NCBI RefSeq assembly: GCF_021134715.1
Contig: NC_060026.1
Coordinates: forward strand, 8,423,001 to 8,487,000
DNA: 64,000 bases
Reading direction: 5' to 3'
Source: Daphnia pulex
Taxonomy: Eukaryota; Arthropoda; Branchiopoda; Diplostraca; Daphniidae
The position numbers and the translations under genes are program-made. Below the pieces are notes generated by a model. That model was given only the letters and a program-made list of their open reading frames with translations, ran no database searches and had not been told where the DNA came from. Within the stretch, counting starts at the first letter, position 1, and every line of letters starts with the position of its first letter. This document shows, in pieces, positions 1 to 9,070 of the stretch.

Positions 1-1366
1 CAACACAAGCAGGTGATTCTATACGGGTTTTGAAGGTGATATGGTGAAATAGCATACTATTTTTTCTTCATTGCAGAAGCTCTAAAAAACCTAACAACGG
101 CAACATCAAATAAGACTGTAACCAAAGCCCAGAAGTCAAAAGGTACGATATGTAATAATTTGAATTATGAAACTGTAAGTCCAGATTATAACTTTTTATA
201 TTTGTGGTATAGTAACTCCTGCTGAAAAGCCAGAGTCTGATTCGTCTGTTCTGTAACAAGCTCACCCTTCTGTCCCTTTAGAAAGAGTTCTGAAAATCTA
301 GATCACAATAGCTCTGAAGAATCTACGTCAGAGGACGAGGTGAAAGAAAGGAATTCAAATGACTGAAATACGCCTTCAGAACGGGAACTCATCCAGCAAA
401 AGAAGAAGGGGGAGGGGGTGTTTCACGAACAAGATGAAGAGACCAGAAGATGAAACGGTAACTCAACCGATAGAAGGGGGTGTGCTCACGTCCAAATGAG
501 AGAAACCAGAGAAATTTTGGTGTAAAACGACGAGGTAATACAGGATGTTATTTCTGTAAGCGATGAAGACATATTGGGTAAGGAAAATGTCTTTATTGGT
601 ACACCTAAGTGACAACTACTAAAGATTTCTTTTGTTTACTTGTTTGTTGTTGTAGTAATCCAGCAGGCAGAAAAAGCAATGTTGGTACAGGTTGACGTTG
701 CAAAAATGCTTATTGAGATCAAAATGGGAATACAGCAGCTGACTGACTTGTTCATGACGAGGAGACTTGAAATCGCTACCAACCTGCCTACACCAATTAA
801 TGGCTCGCCATGCTCAACTGACTGTGCCGATGAGTTGCCTGTGACAACTCAGACGTTTTTCGAGGAACTTGAAGTTAAGATGAGGAATGATGCAACGCTA
901 AAGACACAAATCAGAAACGTCCTGACCCTGGTGAGGACCAACAAGAGCCTAAAGGCTATTGTCAGAAATGTATTAAAGAGCCTTATGTCTAAAGAGCTCA
1001 GAATGATGTACTTCCCCCGTAAAAAAACTAAAGTTAAACACGTCTTTACTGATATGTAGATGATTTGTTCCTTTGTAATCGGTAAACTTTTAAAGCAATT
1101 CCCTTTTTTCTACCTGTTTTAATCTTTTTTGTTTACTCTTTAATTTAGACATAATTTGGCGTTGGGCCAGCAACACCAGCCAAGAGTTGACAAACGACAC
1201 CATTCTAAAGGAAATGGGATTAGACACTTTCGCTAATGCAGCGGATGAGGACGGTGGGGTCGCTGATAGGAAGAAACTCACTGCCATTAAGAAAACTGCC
1301 ATAGACAAGTTTTTAAAGCAAAAAGTACGACGTGGAACGGCAGACGAAGCCGTCAACAACGATTAA
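1..1366 (+). pseudogene. DUF4806-domain gene remnant, copy 1 (3' exons)
   Basis: Exon-like blocks run left to right with matching splice signals. One block (282-577) follows CCCTTTAG and ends at TTGG/GTAAGG; its reading is rich in Glu, Asp, Lys and Ser but has stops. The next block (656-1059) follows TTGTAG and continues in the phase left by the previous donor. It encodes about 135 residues whose second half (FFEELEVKM, then SLKAIVRNVLKSLMSKEL, then FPRKKTK) resembles the DUF4806 domain of arthropod and cnidarian uncharacterised proteins. A final block (1149-1366) follows TTTAATTTAG, is open, and ends at TAA. The acidic block contains in-frame stops, so the copy looks dead. Its role is unknown; such genes are common in transposon-rich families. 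The domain call rests on remembered motif similarity. Confidence 0.6.
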
Positions 1367-2642
1367 ACTTAAAAAACACGTAATTTGGAGTTGTTTGCTC
1401 TTTGCTACCACGTTTTATAAACTGTATTGGCAGCTATATCTGTTTTCGTTTCATTAATTAGCCCAATCCCCATTTTTTATCTGTTCCAATGCACCGTCTG
1501 TTTCAGAAACCTTGCATTGGCTTCAGCTCGTAACCGCACATATATGGTGATTTGGTACAACATTGTTGTTTACATATGATTCTTTATCATGGTTAAACAT
1601 TGGCTTCAAATAACGGTCTTTCAAGATGGAGATGAGTCAGGCACAAGATAGAGCCAATATTCCACCGATATTCCACCAAGGTCGTATTGGCCCAATGCTA
1701 AAATTGGAGGAATGGTGGACCTGTCTCATATCGATCTTGGAACAACGTTAAATTTGCTTCCAGCACAATATTGGTCCAATGCAGCAATTGTTTCAGAAAT
1801 CTCATGTTGGTTGCAGTTCGTAACCGCACATATGTGGTGCATTCGCACAAAGGTACACTTTCTCCTTACAGTAGATTCAGTGAGATGATGCTTACGATGC
1901 GCGAAATGATGAGAATTCGTCCAGATGTGTAAATAGACAATACGACCGGTTAGTATCGTTGAACTTCCTGGAATTGGAGACAATTAGTTGGGCTAGATTT
2001 ATCCCGGCTGTGGACGTCGACCACACCGAGGAGCTACAATCAGAGGCGGCCTGAAAGTAGGATGGGACGGTCCAACGGTTGCGTCTTCTGGCATCTGCGG
2101 AATTGAGCCTAAACACGGATGTCGTCTGCAAATTCCCAATGGGTAAACGGTGAATGGTCCTGAATCCAGATACTTACAACATTTCCTATTCAAAAAAAAT
2201 ATTCTAAGTCCACTCAAATACAAGTTACAAAGCCTGGACTCTCTACTGAGTCCAAGCCGACAACAAAGACAATTCAACGGGTATTTGACCTGAGGGGGAG
2301 GACTCAAGACTCGGGACAGGAAGGTTCAATGAAGAGACGCTTACTGTTTGAGTGTTTGTGAATGGATCATTGAGCTAACCTGAAATCGGCCAACTCAAGA
2401 TGGTGTTTTGAGCCAGGACTCTTTTGTGCTTTCGTGGGGCCTCTAAAGTGAGAAATTCTCCCATGAGACTATTTCCTATAAACTCCGCTTACGCTTCGGC
2501 CTGGGGAGTTTTGTCAGATTGGTGTGTGGGAAGGCGTTCCGATCCCCTGTGCAATGACGTAACTGTGGTAGAGGCCTTTTTAGCCGACCAGGCAAATTCT
2601 AAGGCGTATAGCACGATTGGTGTTTATCGCTGGGCGGACCTC
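1367..2642. other. B 3' spacer with internal direct repeat
   Basis: No convincing gene. The spacer contains two related 77-bp blocks in direct orientation (1484-1560 and 1774-1850), both reading CCAATGCA, then GTTTCAGAAA, then CGTAACCGCACATAT. Several CCAAT/ATTGG-type motifs (TATTGGCCCAAT and similar) are scattered around them. Open frames on either strand here look like chance. Confidence 0.6.
1484..1850 (+). repeat. 77-bp direct repeat pair inside B (copy 1)
   Basis: Blocks 1484-1560 and 1774-1850 align without large gaps and share the core CGTAACCGCACATAT. The spacing is 290 bp. The pair recurs at 7321-7687 and 23,946-24,312, so it predates the duplication of B. Confidence 0.75.
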
Positions 2643-2691
2643 GATGGGCTGTCGTCGTTCATTTTGTATCAAGAAGTATACCAGAAGTAGA

Positions 2692-2762
2692 GCATGGATA
2701 GTTCAGTGCTAGAATACGCGCCCGCCACGCGGGCGGCCCGGGTTCGATTCCCAATCGATGCA
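2692..2762 (+). pseudogene. tRNA-Gly(GCC)-like, degenerate
   Basis: This 71-bp tRNA-Gly body lies right after B. The anticodon triplet is still GCC, but U33 is C, the T stem is unpaired at its base (CCCAA instead of CCCGG), and the acceptor stem has a mismatch. It is probably a weak or dead gene. Confidence 0.75.
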
Positions 2763-2812
2763 TTTTAATCACCGTTGCCTACGACAGATTGGTAGAATCT
2801 ACTCTATTGAGT

Positions 2813-3145
2813 TTATTTTGCTGATATTCTTGCGCAGTACGCGTAAGGACGGTTCTTAGTGGTTAGTGGTGGTTGAAGCAATCTCTTTAAGCGGACTCTT
2901 TTTTGTTTGCGAGATTGGTTTAGATTACTTAATCTTCCTTTGATCATACCAATTGGCGAATAAACCATTTGTAGGACAGAGAGGTACAAGTTATATCCAT
3001 CGCCAGACTCTGTGTTTGTATCGTGGAAACCCAAGATAGTTATCGGTTCAAACTCGTCGTGTTCCAACTGCTGTGGTAATCGACATTCAGACGCAAATGT
3101 TCCCCCTTTTGTAAACTCACTTGGTTCTATGCTCTCCCATTCCAA
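2813..3145 (-). other. Exon-like open stretch of the array unit (first copy)
   Basis: Each unit carries this minus-strand stretch. It follows a long polypyrimidine tract ending in GACTTTAG, like a 3' splice site, and reads on as protein-like sequence (WESIEPSEF, then ASECRLPQQLEHDEFEP, then GFHDTNTESGDGYNLYL). There is no ATG start: an in-frame TAG coincides with the putative acceptor, and the open frame can only begin at TTG. I do not recognise the protein. Later copies begin at 3951, 8650, 13265, 14271, 15403, 16275, 17407, 18409, 19409, 20394, 25275, 26277, 27283, 28327, 29286, 30629, 31614, 32498, 33631, 34500, 35544, 36502, 37503, 38503, 39635, 40504, 41396, 42473, 43357, 44357, 45358, 46358, 47506 and 48368. 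A one-base indel splits copies into a short form (66 codons) and a long form (about 110). Many differences between copies change the residue, so translation is not supported. It may be a captured host exon. Confidence 0.45.
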
Positions 3146-3344
3146 AAACTGTAGTCCCGTGTAGATCTAAAGTCACATTTTGATAAAAAGAAAAAAAAAA
3201 CAGCTGACTAAGATTCAAATTGAATTAGGATACATGTGTGTTGAGATAACAAGATATAGAAACAATGGTGATTAATGTTATTTGAACGTTGTATCCGTTT
3301 TAAAAGCCTAAACATACCTTCACAAGAAATAAAATAATTTTGCT

Positions 3345-3416
3345 TGATCTCGACGTGATTTGAACACGCAACCTCCTGATCTGGAGTCAGGCGCGCTACC
3401 GTTGCGCCACGAAATC
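3345..3416 (-). tRNA. tRNA-Trp (CCA)
   Basis: Reference copy of the Trp gene. The 72-nt reverse complement folds as a cloverleaf: acceptor GATTTCG with CGAGATC, D stem GCGC/GCGC, anticodon stem CCTGA/TCAGG around loop CTCCAGA (anticodon CCA), T stem GCGTG/CACGT around TTCAAAT, discriminator A. It closely matches metazoan tRNA-Trp. Short T runs follow about 10-20 nt downstream on the minus strand, suiting Pol III termination. Upstream is a TATAAAA motif about 70 nt away and an AT-rich stretch nearer. Exact consensus of the array. Confidence 0.95.
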
Positions 3417-3698
3417 TTGATTTTCGATGTAATTACTATCTTTATATTTTGGTAACTACGGTGTCTTTTATAAAGGAATAGATTCTGATGGTAAGATTGA
3501 TTATCACACGAACACATTTAGTCTTTTGAAAGAGTCAGTCAGATTAGTCAGGTTATTTTTTTATATTTCCTTGGATCTTTTGATCGCCACAAGCCTTGAT
3601 TTTCGTAATAAAAGCTAACAAGCTTAGGCATGATAGTCGGCTACAATAGATGGGTTGTCGTCGTGCAATTTGTATCAAGAAGTATACGTGAGGGGCAA

Positions 3699-3769
3699 GC
3701 ATCGATGGTTCAGTGGTAGAATGCTCGCCTGCCTCGCGGGCGGCCCGGGTTCGATTCCCGGTCGATGCA
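3699..3769 (+). tRNA. tRNA-Gly (GCC)
   Basis: 71-nt cloverleaf: acceptor GCATCGA with TCGATGC, anticodon stem CTCGC/GCGGG, T arm CCGGG-TTCGATT-CCCGG. The loop is CTGCCTC, so the anticodon is GCC but base 37 is T instead of A. A TTTT terminator follows at once (GCATTTTAATC), and a TATAC motif lies about 20 nt upstream. Confidence 0.92.
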
Positions 3770-4215
3770 TTTTAATCACCATTGCCCAAGACAGATTGGT
3801 AGAATCTACTCTATTGAGTTTAGTTTGCTGATATTCTTGCGCAGTACGTATAAGGACGGTACTTAGTGGTTAGTGGTGGTTGAAGCAATCTCTTTAAGCG
3901 GACTCTTTTTTGTTTGCCAGATTGGTTTAGATTACTTAATCTTCCTTTGATCATACCAATTGGCGAAAAACCATTTGTAGGACAGAGAGGTACAAGTTAT
4001 ATCCATCGCCAGACTCTGTGTTTGTATCGTGGAAACCCAAGATAGTTATCGGTTCAAACTCGTCGTGTTCCAACTGCTGTGGTAATCGACATTCAGACGC
4101 AAATGTTCCCCCTTTTGTAAACTCACTTGGTTCTATGCTCTCCCATTCCAAAAACTGTAGTCCCGTGTAGATCTAAAGTCACATTTTGATAAAAGGAAAA
4201 AAAAAACAGCTGACT

Positions 4216-4252
4216 TCTGGAGTCAGCCGCGCTACCGTTGCTCCACGAAATC
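4216..4252 (-). pseudogene. Truncated tRNA-Trp
   Basis: Only the 5' half of the Trp gene (acceptor, D arm and part of the anticodon arm) remains. A deletion joins the CAGCTGAC after the poly-A tract directly to TCTGGAGTCAG. It lacks the T arm. Confidence 0.85.
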
Positions 4253-4315
4253 TTGATATTCGATGTAATTACTATCGTTATATTTTAGGAACTACGGTGT
4301 CTTTTATAAGGGAAT

Positions 4316-4679
4316 GAATATCCCAAATATCCCAATCAGCTAAAAGCCAACGAACTGCGTAAAATTTTTCTTCATATTGGACCAGTAATCTTCAAGGGAA
4401 TTTTATAAACAGAAAAGTAAACCCATTTTTGTATTAAGAGTTGGAAATTTGTATTCTCTGCTCTAGTATACGTTGTCTAAAACCTACTCTTAATTGGCTC
4501 AAGATTTTTTGCAATATTTTACTTTTCAATTTGGAGAAATTTATAGCAAGAACCACCTCATTCACAATGTTCATTCACTCATTCATTTAGTTGATGACTT
4601 GAGATCGATGGCTCACTTAATTAATTTTTTCTCTGCTTTTCCATATGAAACTTTCTGGGGTCACGTGAAGATGCTTTAA
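4316..4679 (+). pseudogene. Transposase-associated protein fragment, copy 1
   Basis: Two frames carry successive parts of a known-looking C-terminal half. The first reads KANELRKIFLHIGPVIFKGIL. Then, from about 4500, comes DFLQYFTFQFGEIY, then NVHSLIHLVDDLRS and FFSAFPYETFWGHVK. This order matches the C-terminal part of large uncharacterised, transposase-domain-containing proteins of Hydra and arthropods (motifs like NVHSLxHLxDDV and FSAFPYEN), recalled from memory. The reading frame is broken and the N-terminal half with any catalytic residues is absent, so it is dead. Confidence 0.55.
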
Positions 4680-5605
4680 AAATGCTTTTTAAAATTGGGT
4701 TCCGTCTTTTGCAATGATAACAACTAATAAATAATAAATAATAACACTAGTATTTCCCCATATGGATTTCAGAGTTTGGCGTAATGTTGTATTCAGCTCG
4801 TCATTTCATAGATCAATGTCGTACAGAAATGCAGTATTTGCAGAAGGTTGGTTCACCGATGTAACTTAAATTTTGCAGTGTAATTTTCAAGCTGGGTCCT
4901 ATGCTAAACCAATGTAGGAATTCAACTACTGCGAATAATCCTCACTTTAATATGTAATGTTGGCAAAATTGTGGCTATGATTAGAATTTTTGTATTGGAC
5001 TGGCAAGTTTGACCAAATGCGGTACCAAACTCTTCATCATTATGTCTGCTTTGGTCTAAGCTGAGAAAATCGGTGTCAGCGGAATGTTGGTTAACCTATC
5101 AGAAACTTGTCCCTATTCTAAACTAATCTTGAAATCCTTTCATTACAAATTATTTGTTGGATACATTGGTTATCTGCGATGTACAAAACATGAAAATCTC
5201 AATGGTGCATACAGACATTAGGTTGGTAGCGGGGTACTTACATTGGTTGAACCTAACTTTTCAAACGTGGCCCAATTTGCATATTGGCCTGGCTGTTTAA
5301 AACGTAATTCCAATATTTTTCAAGCCGTGACCCCATTTGCATTCATTTAAATAGATTAACCAACGCTAACCTTACCGAAATGAACATAGGCTTGACATAT
5401 TGGGCAATATTGCGAGCAATATTGTTTCTTGCCCGTGAATCAGGCACGTCAGTTGATGTTGATTTCCACCATGGCCCACCAAGTTATCCGATTTTGCAAC
5501 AATATTGTGTTTTTGATCCAAACAAGTGAAATGGCTAATTATGCCCCTTCCCAGAACCTAATTTTGTAAAAAACAGAACCAAAACGAAACTGCCAAATAC
5601 TAATT
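4680..5605. other. B central spacer
   Basis: No gene can be supported. The stretch is AT-rich with several CAATATTG and ATTGG/CCAAT motifs, some palindromic (near 5,400-5,430 and 5,505-5,515). The stretch 5085-5350 is open in copy 3 but not in copy 2, so I treat it as non-coding. Confidence 0.5.
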
Positions 5606-7203
5606 ATGCCGAGCCTTCATCATCATCATCGGAGCGTCCGGCAACAAAGAAGTCTAACAAGTAGTGCAAGTTACACCTGTAGCTCCACGTATTCCCCAAG
5701 GTACATTCATTATGGAATTTTGTTATATTTTTCTCTCAATACAGTGTTCATGTTGCCTTGTGTATTTCAGGAAATAAAGTTAACTCGGAACCGAAAAGTG
5801 AAAGAGAGTAACCATAAGGAAAAGGGTGATGGCTCTACAACACAAGCAGGTGATTCTATACGGGTTTTGAAGGTGATATGGTGAAATAGCATACTATTTT
5901 TTCTTCATTGCAGAAGCTCTAAAAAACCTAACAACGGCAACATCAAATAAGACTGTAACCAAAGCCCAGAAGTCAAAAGGTACGATATGTAATAATTTGA
6001 ATTATGAAACTGTAAGTCCAGATTATAACTTTTTATATTTGTGGTATAGTAACTCCTGCTGAAAAGCCAGAGTCTGATTCGTCTGTTCTGTAACAAGCTC
6101 ACCCTTCTGTCCCTTTAGAAAGAGTTCTGAAAATCTAGATCACAATAGCTCTGAAGAATCTACGTCAGAGGACGAGGTGAAAGAAAGGAATTCAAATGAC
6201 TGAAATACGCCTTCAGAACGGGAACTCATCCAGCAAAAGAAGAAGGGGGAGGGGGTGTTTCACGAACAAGATGAAGAGACCAGAAGATGAAACGGTAACT
6301 CAACCGATAGAAGGGGGTGTGCTCACGTCCAAATGAGAGAAACCAGAGAAATTTTGGTGTAAAACGACGAGGTAATACAGGATGTTATTTCTGTAAGCGA
6401 TGAAGACATATTGGGTAAGGAAAATGTCTTTATTGGTACACCTAAGTGACAACTACTAAAGATTTCTTTTGTTTACTTGTTTGTTGTTGTAGTAATCCAG
6501 CAGGCAGAAAAAGCAATGTTGGTACAGGTTGACGTTGCAAAAATGCTTATTGAGATCAAAATGGGAATACAGCAGCTGACTGACTTGTTCATGACGAGGA
6601 GACTTGAAATCGCTACCAACCTGCCTACACCAATTAATGGCTCGCCATGCTCAACTGACTGTGCCGATGAGTTGCCTGTGACAACTCAGACGTTTTTCGA
6701 GGAACTTGAAGTTAAGATGAGGAATGATGCAACGCTAAAGACACAAATCAGAAACGTCCTGACCCTGGTGAGGACCAACAAGAGCCTAAAGGCTATTGTC
6801 AGAAATGTATTAAAGAGCCTTATGTCTAAAGAGCTCAGAATGATGTACTTCCCCCGTAAAAAAACTAAAGTTAAACACGTCTTTACTGATATGTAGATGA
6901 TTTGTTCCTTTGTAATCGGTAAACTTTTAAAGCAATTCCCTTTTTTCTACCTGTTTTAATCTTTTTTGTTTACTCTTTAATTTAGACATAATTTGGCGTT
7001 GGGCCAGCAACACCAGCCAAGAGTTGACAAACGACACCATTCTAAAGGAAATGGGATTAGACACTTTCGCTAATGCAGCGGATGAGGACGGTGGGGTCGC
7101 TGATAGGAAGAAACTCACTGCCATTAAGAAAACTGCCATAGACAAGTTTTTAAAGCAAAAAGTACGACGTGGAACGGCAGACGAAGCCGTCAACAACGAT
7201 TAA
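5606..7203 (+). pseudogene. DUF4806-domain gene remnant, copy 2
   Basis: Most complete view of the exon series. A Ser-rich block starts near 5611 and ends at CCCCAAG/GTACAT. Further blocks begin after TGTATTTCAG (5771) and after CATTGCAG (5913, reading EALKNLTTATSNKTVTKAQ, ending AAAAG/GTACGA), followed by the acidic block (6119-6414), the DUF4806-like block (6493-6896) and the last block (6986-7203, TAA). Splice-like borders and phase continuity argue for a former gene. Stops inside the second and acidic blocks show it is now a pseudogene. Sequence is essentially identical to copy 1. Confidence 0.6.
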
Positions 7204-7320
7204 ACTTAAAAAACACGTAATTTGGAGTTGTTTGCTCTTTGCTACCACGTTTTATAAACTGTATTGGCAGCTATATCTGTTTTCGTTTCATTAATTAGCC
7301 CAATCCCCATTTTTTATCTG

Positions 7321-7687
7321 TTCCAATGCACCGTCTGTTTCAGAAACCTTGCATTGGCTTCAGCTCGTAACCGCACATATATGGTGATTTGGTACAACAT
7401 TGTTGTTTACATATGATTCTTTATCATGGTTAAACATTGGCTTCAAATAACGGTCTTTCAAGATGGAGATGAGTCAGGCACAAGATAGAGCCAATATTCC
7501 ACCGATATTCCACCAAGGTCGTATTGGCCCAATGCTAAAATTGGAGGAATGGTGGACCTGTCTCATATCGATCTTGGAACAACGTTAAATTTGCTTCCAG
7601 CACAATATTGGTCCAATGCAGCAATTGTTTCAGAAATCTCATGTTGGTTGCAGTTCGTAACCGCACATATGTGGTGCATTCGCACAA
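7321..7687 (+). repeat. 77-bp direct repeat pair inside B (copy 2)
   Basis: Same pair as in copy 1, at 7321-7397 and 7611-7687. Confidence 0.75.
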
Positions 7688-8528
7688 AGGTACACTTTCT
7701 CCTTACAGTAGATTCAGTGAGATGATGCTTACGATGCGCGAAATGATGAGAATTCGTCCAGATGTGTAAATAGACAATACGACCGGTTAGTATCGTTGAA
7801 CTTCCTGGAATTGGAGACAATTAGTTGGGCTAGATTTATCCCGGCTGTGGACGTCGACCACACCGAGGAGCTACAATCAGAGGCGGCCTGAAAGTAGGAT
7901 GGGACGGTCCAACGGTTGCGTCTTCTGGCATCTGCGGAATTGAGCCTAAACACGGATGTCGTCTGCAAATTCCCAATGGGTAAACGGTGAATGGTCCTGA
8001 ATCCAGATACTTACAACATTTCCTATTCAAAAAAAATATTCTAAGTCCACTCAAATACAAGTTACAAAGCCTGGACTCTCTACTGAGTCCAAGCCGACAA
8101 CAAAGACAATTCAACGGGTATTTGACCTGAGGGGGAGGACTCAAGACTCGGGACAGGAAGGTTCAATGAAGAGACGCTTACTGTTTGAGTGTTTGTGAAT
8201 GGATCATTGAGCTAACCTGAAATCGGCCAACTCAAGATGGTGTTTTGAGCCAGGACTCTTTTGTGCTTTCGTGGGGCCTCTAAAGTGAGAAATTCTCCCA
8301 TGAGACTATTTCCTATAAACTCCGCTTACGCTTCGGCCTGGGGAGTTTTGTCAGATTGGTGTGTGGGAAGGCGTTCCGATCCCCTGTGCAATGACGTAAC
8401 TGTGGTAGAGGCCTTTTTAGCCGACCAGGCAAATTCTAAGGCGTATAGCACGATTGGTGTTTATCGCTGGGCGGACCTCGATGGGCTGTCGTCGTTCATT
8501 TTGTATCAAGAAGTATACCAGAAATAGA

Positions 8529-8599
8529 GCATGGATAGTTCAGTGCTAGAATACGCGCCCGCCACGCGGGCGGCCCGGGTTCGATTCCCAATCGATGCA
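8529..8599 (+). pseudogene. tRNA-Gly(GCC)-like, degenerate
   Basis: Identical in type to 2692-2762: C at position 33, weak T stem (CCCAA), acceptor mismatch. It sits right after B copy 2. Confidence 0.75.
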
Positions 8600-9070
8600 T
8601 TTTAATCACCGTTGCCTACGACAGATTGGTAGAATCTACTCTATTGAGTTTATTTTGCTGATATTCTTGCGCAGTACGCGTAAGGACGGTTCTTAGTGGT
8701 TAGTGGTGGTTGAAGCAATCTCTTTAAGCGGACTCTTTTTTGTTTGCGAGATTGGTTTAGATTACTTAATCTTCCTTTGATCATACCAATTGGCGAATAA
8801 ACCATTTGTAGGACAGAGAGGTACAAGTTATATCCATCGCCAGACTCTGTGTTTGTATCGTGGAAACCCAAGATAGTTATCGGTTCAAACTCGTCGTGTT
8901 CCAACTGCTGTGGTAATCGACATTCAGACGCAAATGTTCCCCCTTTTGTAAACTCACTTGGTTCTATGCTCTCCCATTCCAAAAACTGTAGTCCCGTGTA
9001 GATCTAAAGTCACATTTTGATAAAAAGAAAAAAAAAACAGCTGACTAAGATTCAAATTGAATTAGGATAC

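Larger units (their letters stand above)
1..2642 (+). repeat. Segment B, copy 1 (left part cut off by window)
   Basis: This is the right-hand 2.64 kb of the segment present in full at 4316-8479 and 20,938-25,102. It matches copy 2 at an offset of 5,837 bp with almost no differences that I can see. Its right end joins tRNA array sequence at the GATGGGCTGTCGTCGTTCA stretch, where ordinary units read GATGGGTTGTCGTCGTGCA. It carries the later exons of a DUF4806-like pseudogene and a 3' spacer. I see no terminal inverted repeats or target duplication at its ends. Confidence 0.9.
2643..4315. repeat. tRNA array block 1 (about 1.6 units)
   Basis: This is one complete 1-kb unit plus a partial one, between B copies 1 and 2. 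Order in each unit: exon-like stretch (minus), tRNA-Trp (minus), spacer of about 282 bp, tRNA-Gly (plus). The last unit has an internal deletion that removes half of its tRNA-Trp. Confidence 0.9.
4316..8479 (+). repeat. Segment B, copy 2 (complete, 4.16 kb)
   Basis: The left junction is at GGAAT/GAATATCCC, where normal array units read GGAATAGATTC. The right junction is at CTC/GATGGGCTGTCG. Relative to an ordinary unit, B replaces about 169 bp of the Trp-Gly spacer (compare 19,939-20,107). Contents: transposase-associated fragment, spacer, DUF4806-like pseudogene, then a repeat-bearing spacer. All three copies share the same junctions, so a single insertion or recombination was later duplicated. 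Confidence 0.9.

Noticed and set aside
1090-1359. 89-codon minus-strand ORF in each B copy
   Set aside because: It is antisense to the last plus-strand exon-like block, which has a splice acceptor, matched phase and stop.
1726-2307. Overlapping minus-strand ORFs in the B 3' spacer
   Set aside because: Three frames overlap one another, none has recognisable motifs, and they are conserved only because B copies are nearly identical.
2813-3145. 5S rRNA or snRNA as the third element of the unit
   Set aside because: No match to remembered 5S, U1, U2, U5, U6 or 7SL core sequences on either strand, and no Pol III box pair.
3181-3200. Poly-A tract in each unit as a SINE or LINE tail
   Set aside because: No target duplication flanks it, and on the minus strand it is better read as a polypyrimidine tract before a splice-like AG.
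3320-3517. Minus-strand frames of 65-71 codons repeated in each unit (CSCDNQSYHQNLF type)
   Set aside because: They run through the tRNA-Trp gene and its flanks; frame survival follows from the tRNA sequence, start codons are not ATG, and indels between copies change the frame end.
5606-5884. 92-codon ORF starting with a His run
   Set aside because: It crosses a plausible donor and acceptor; the Ser-rich frame fits the exon series better.
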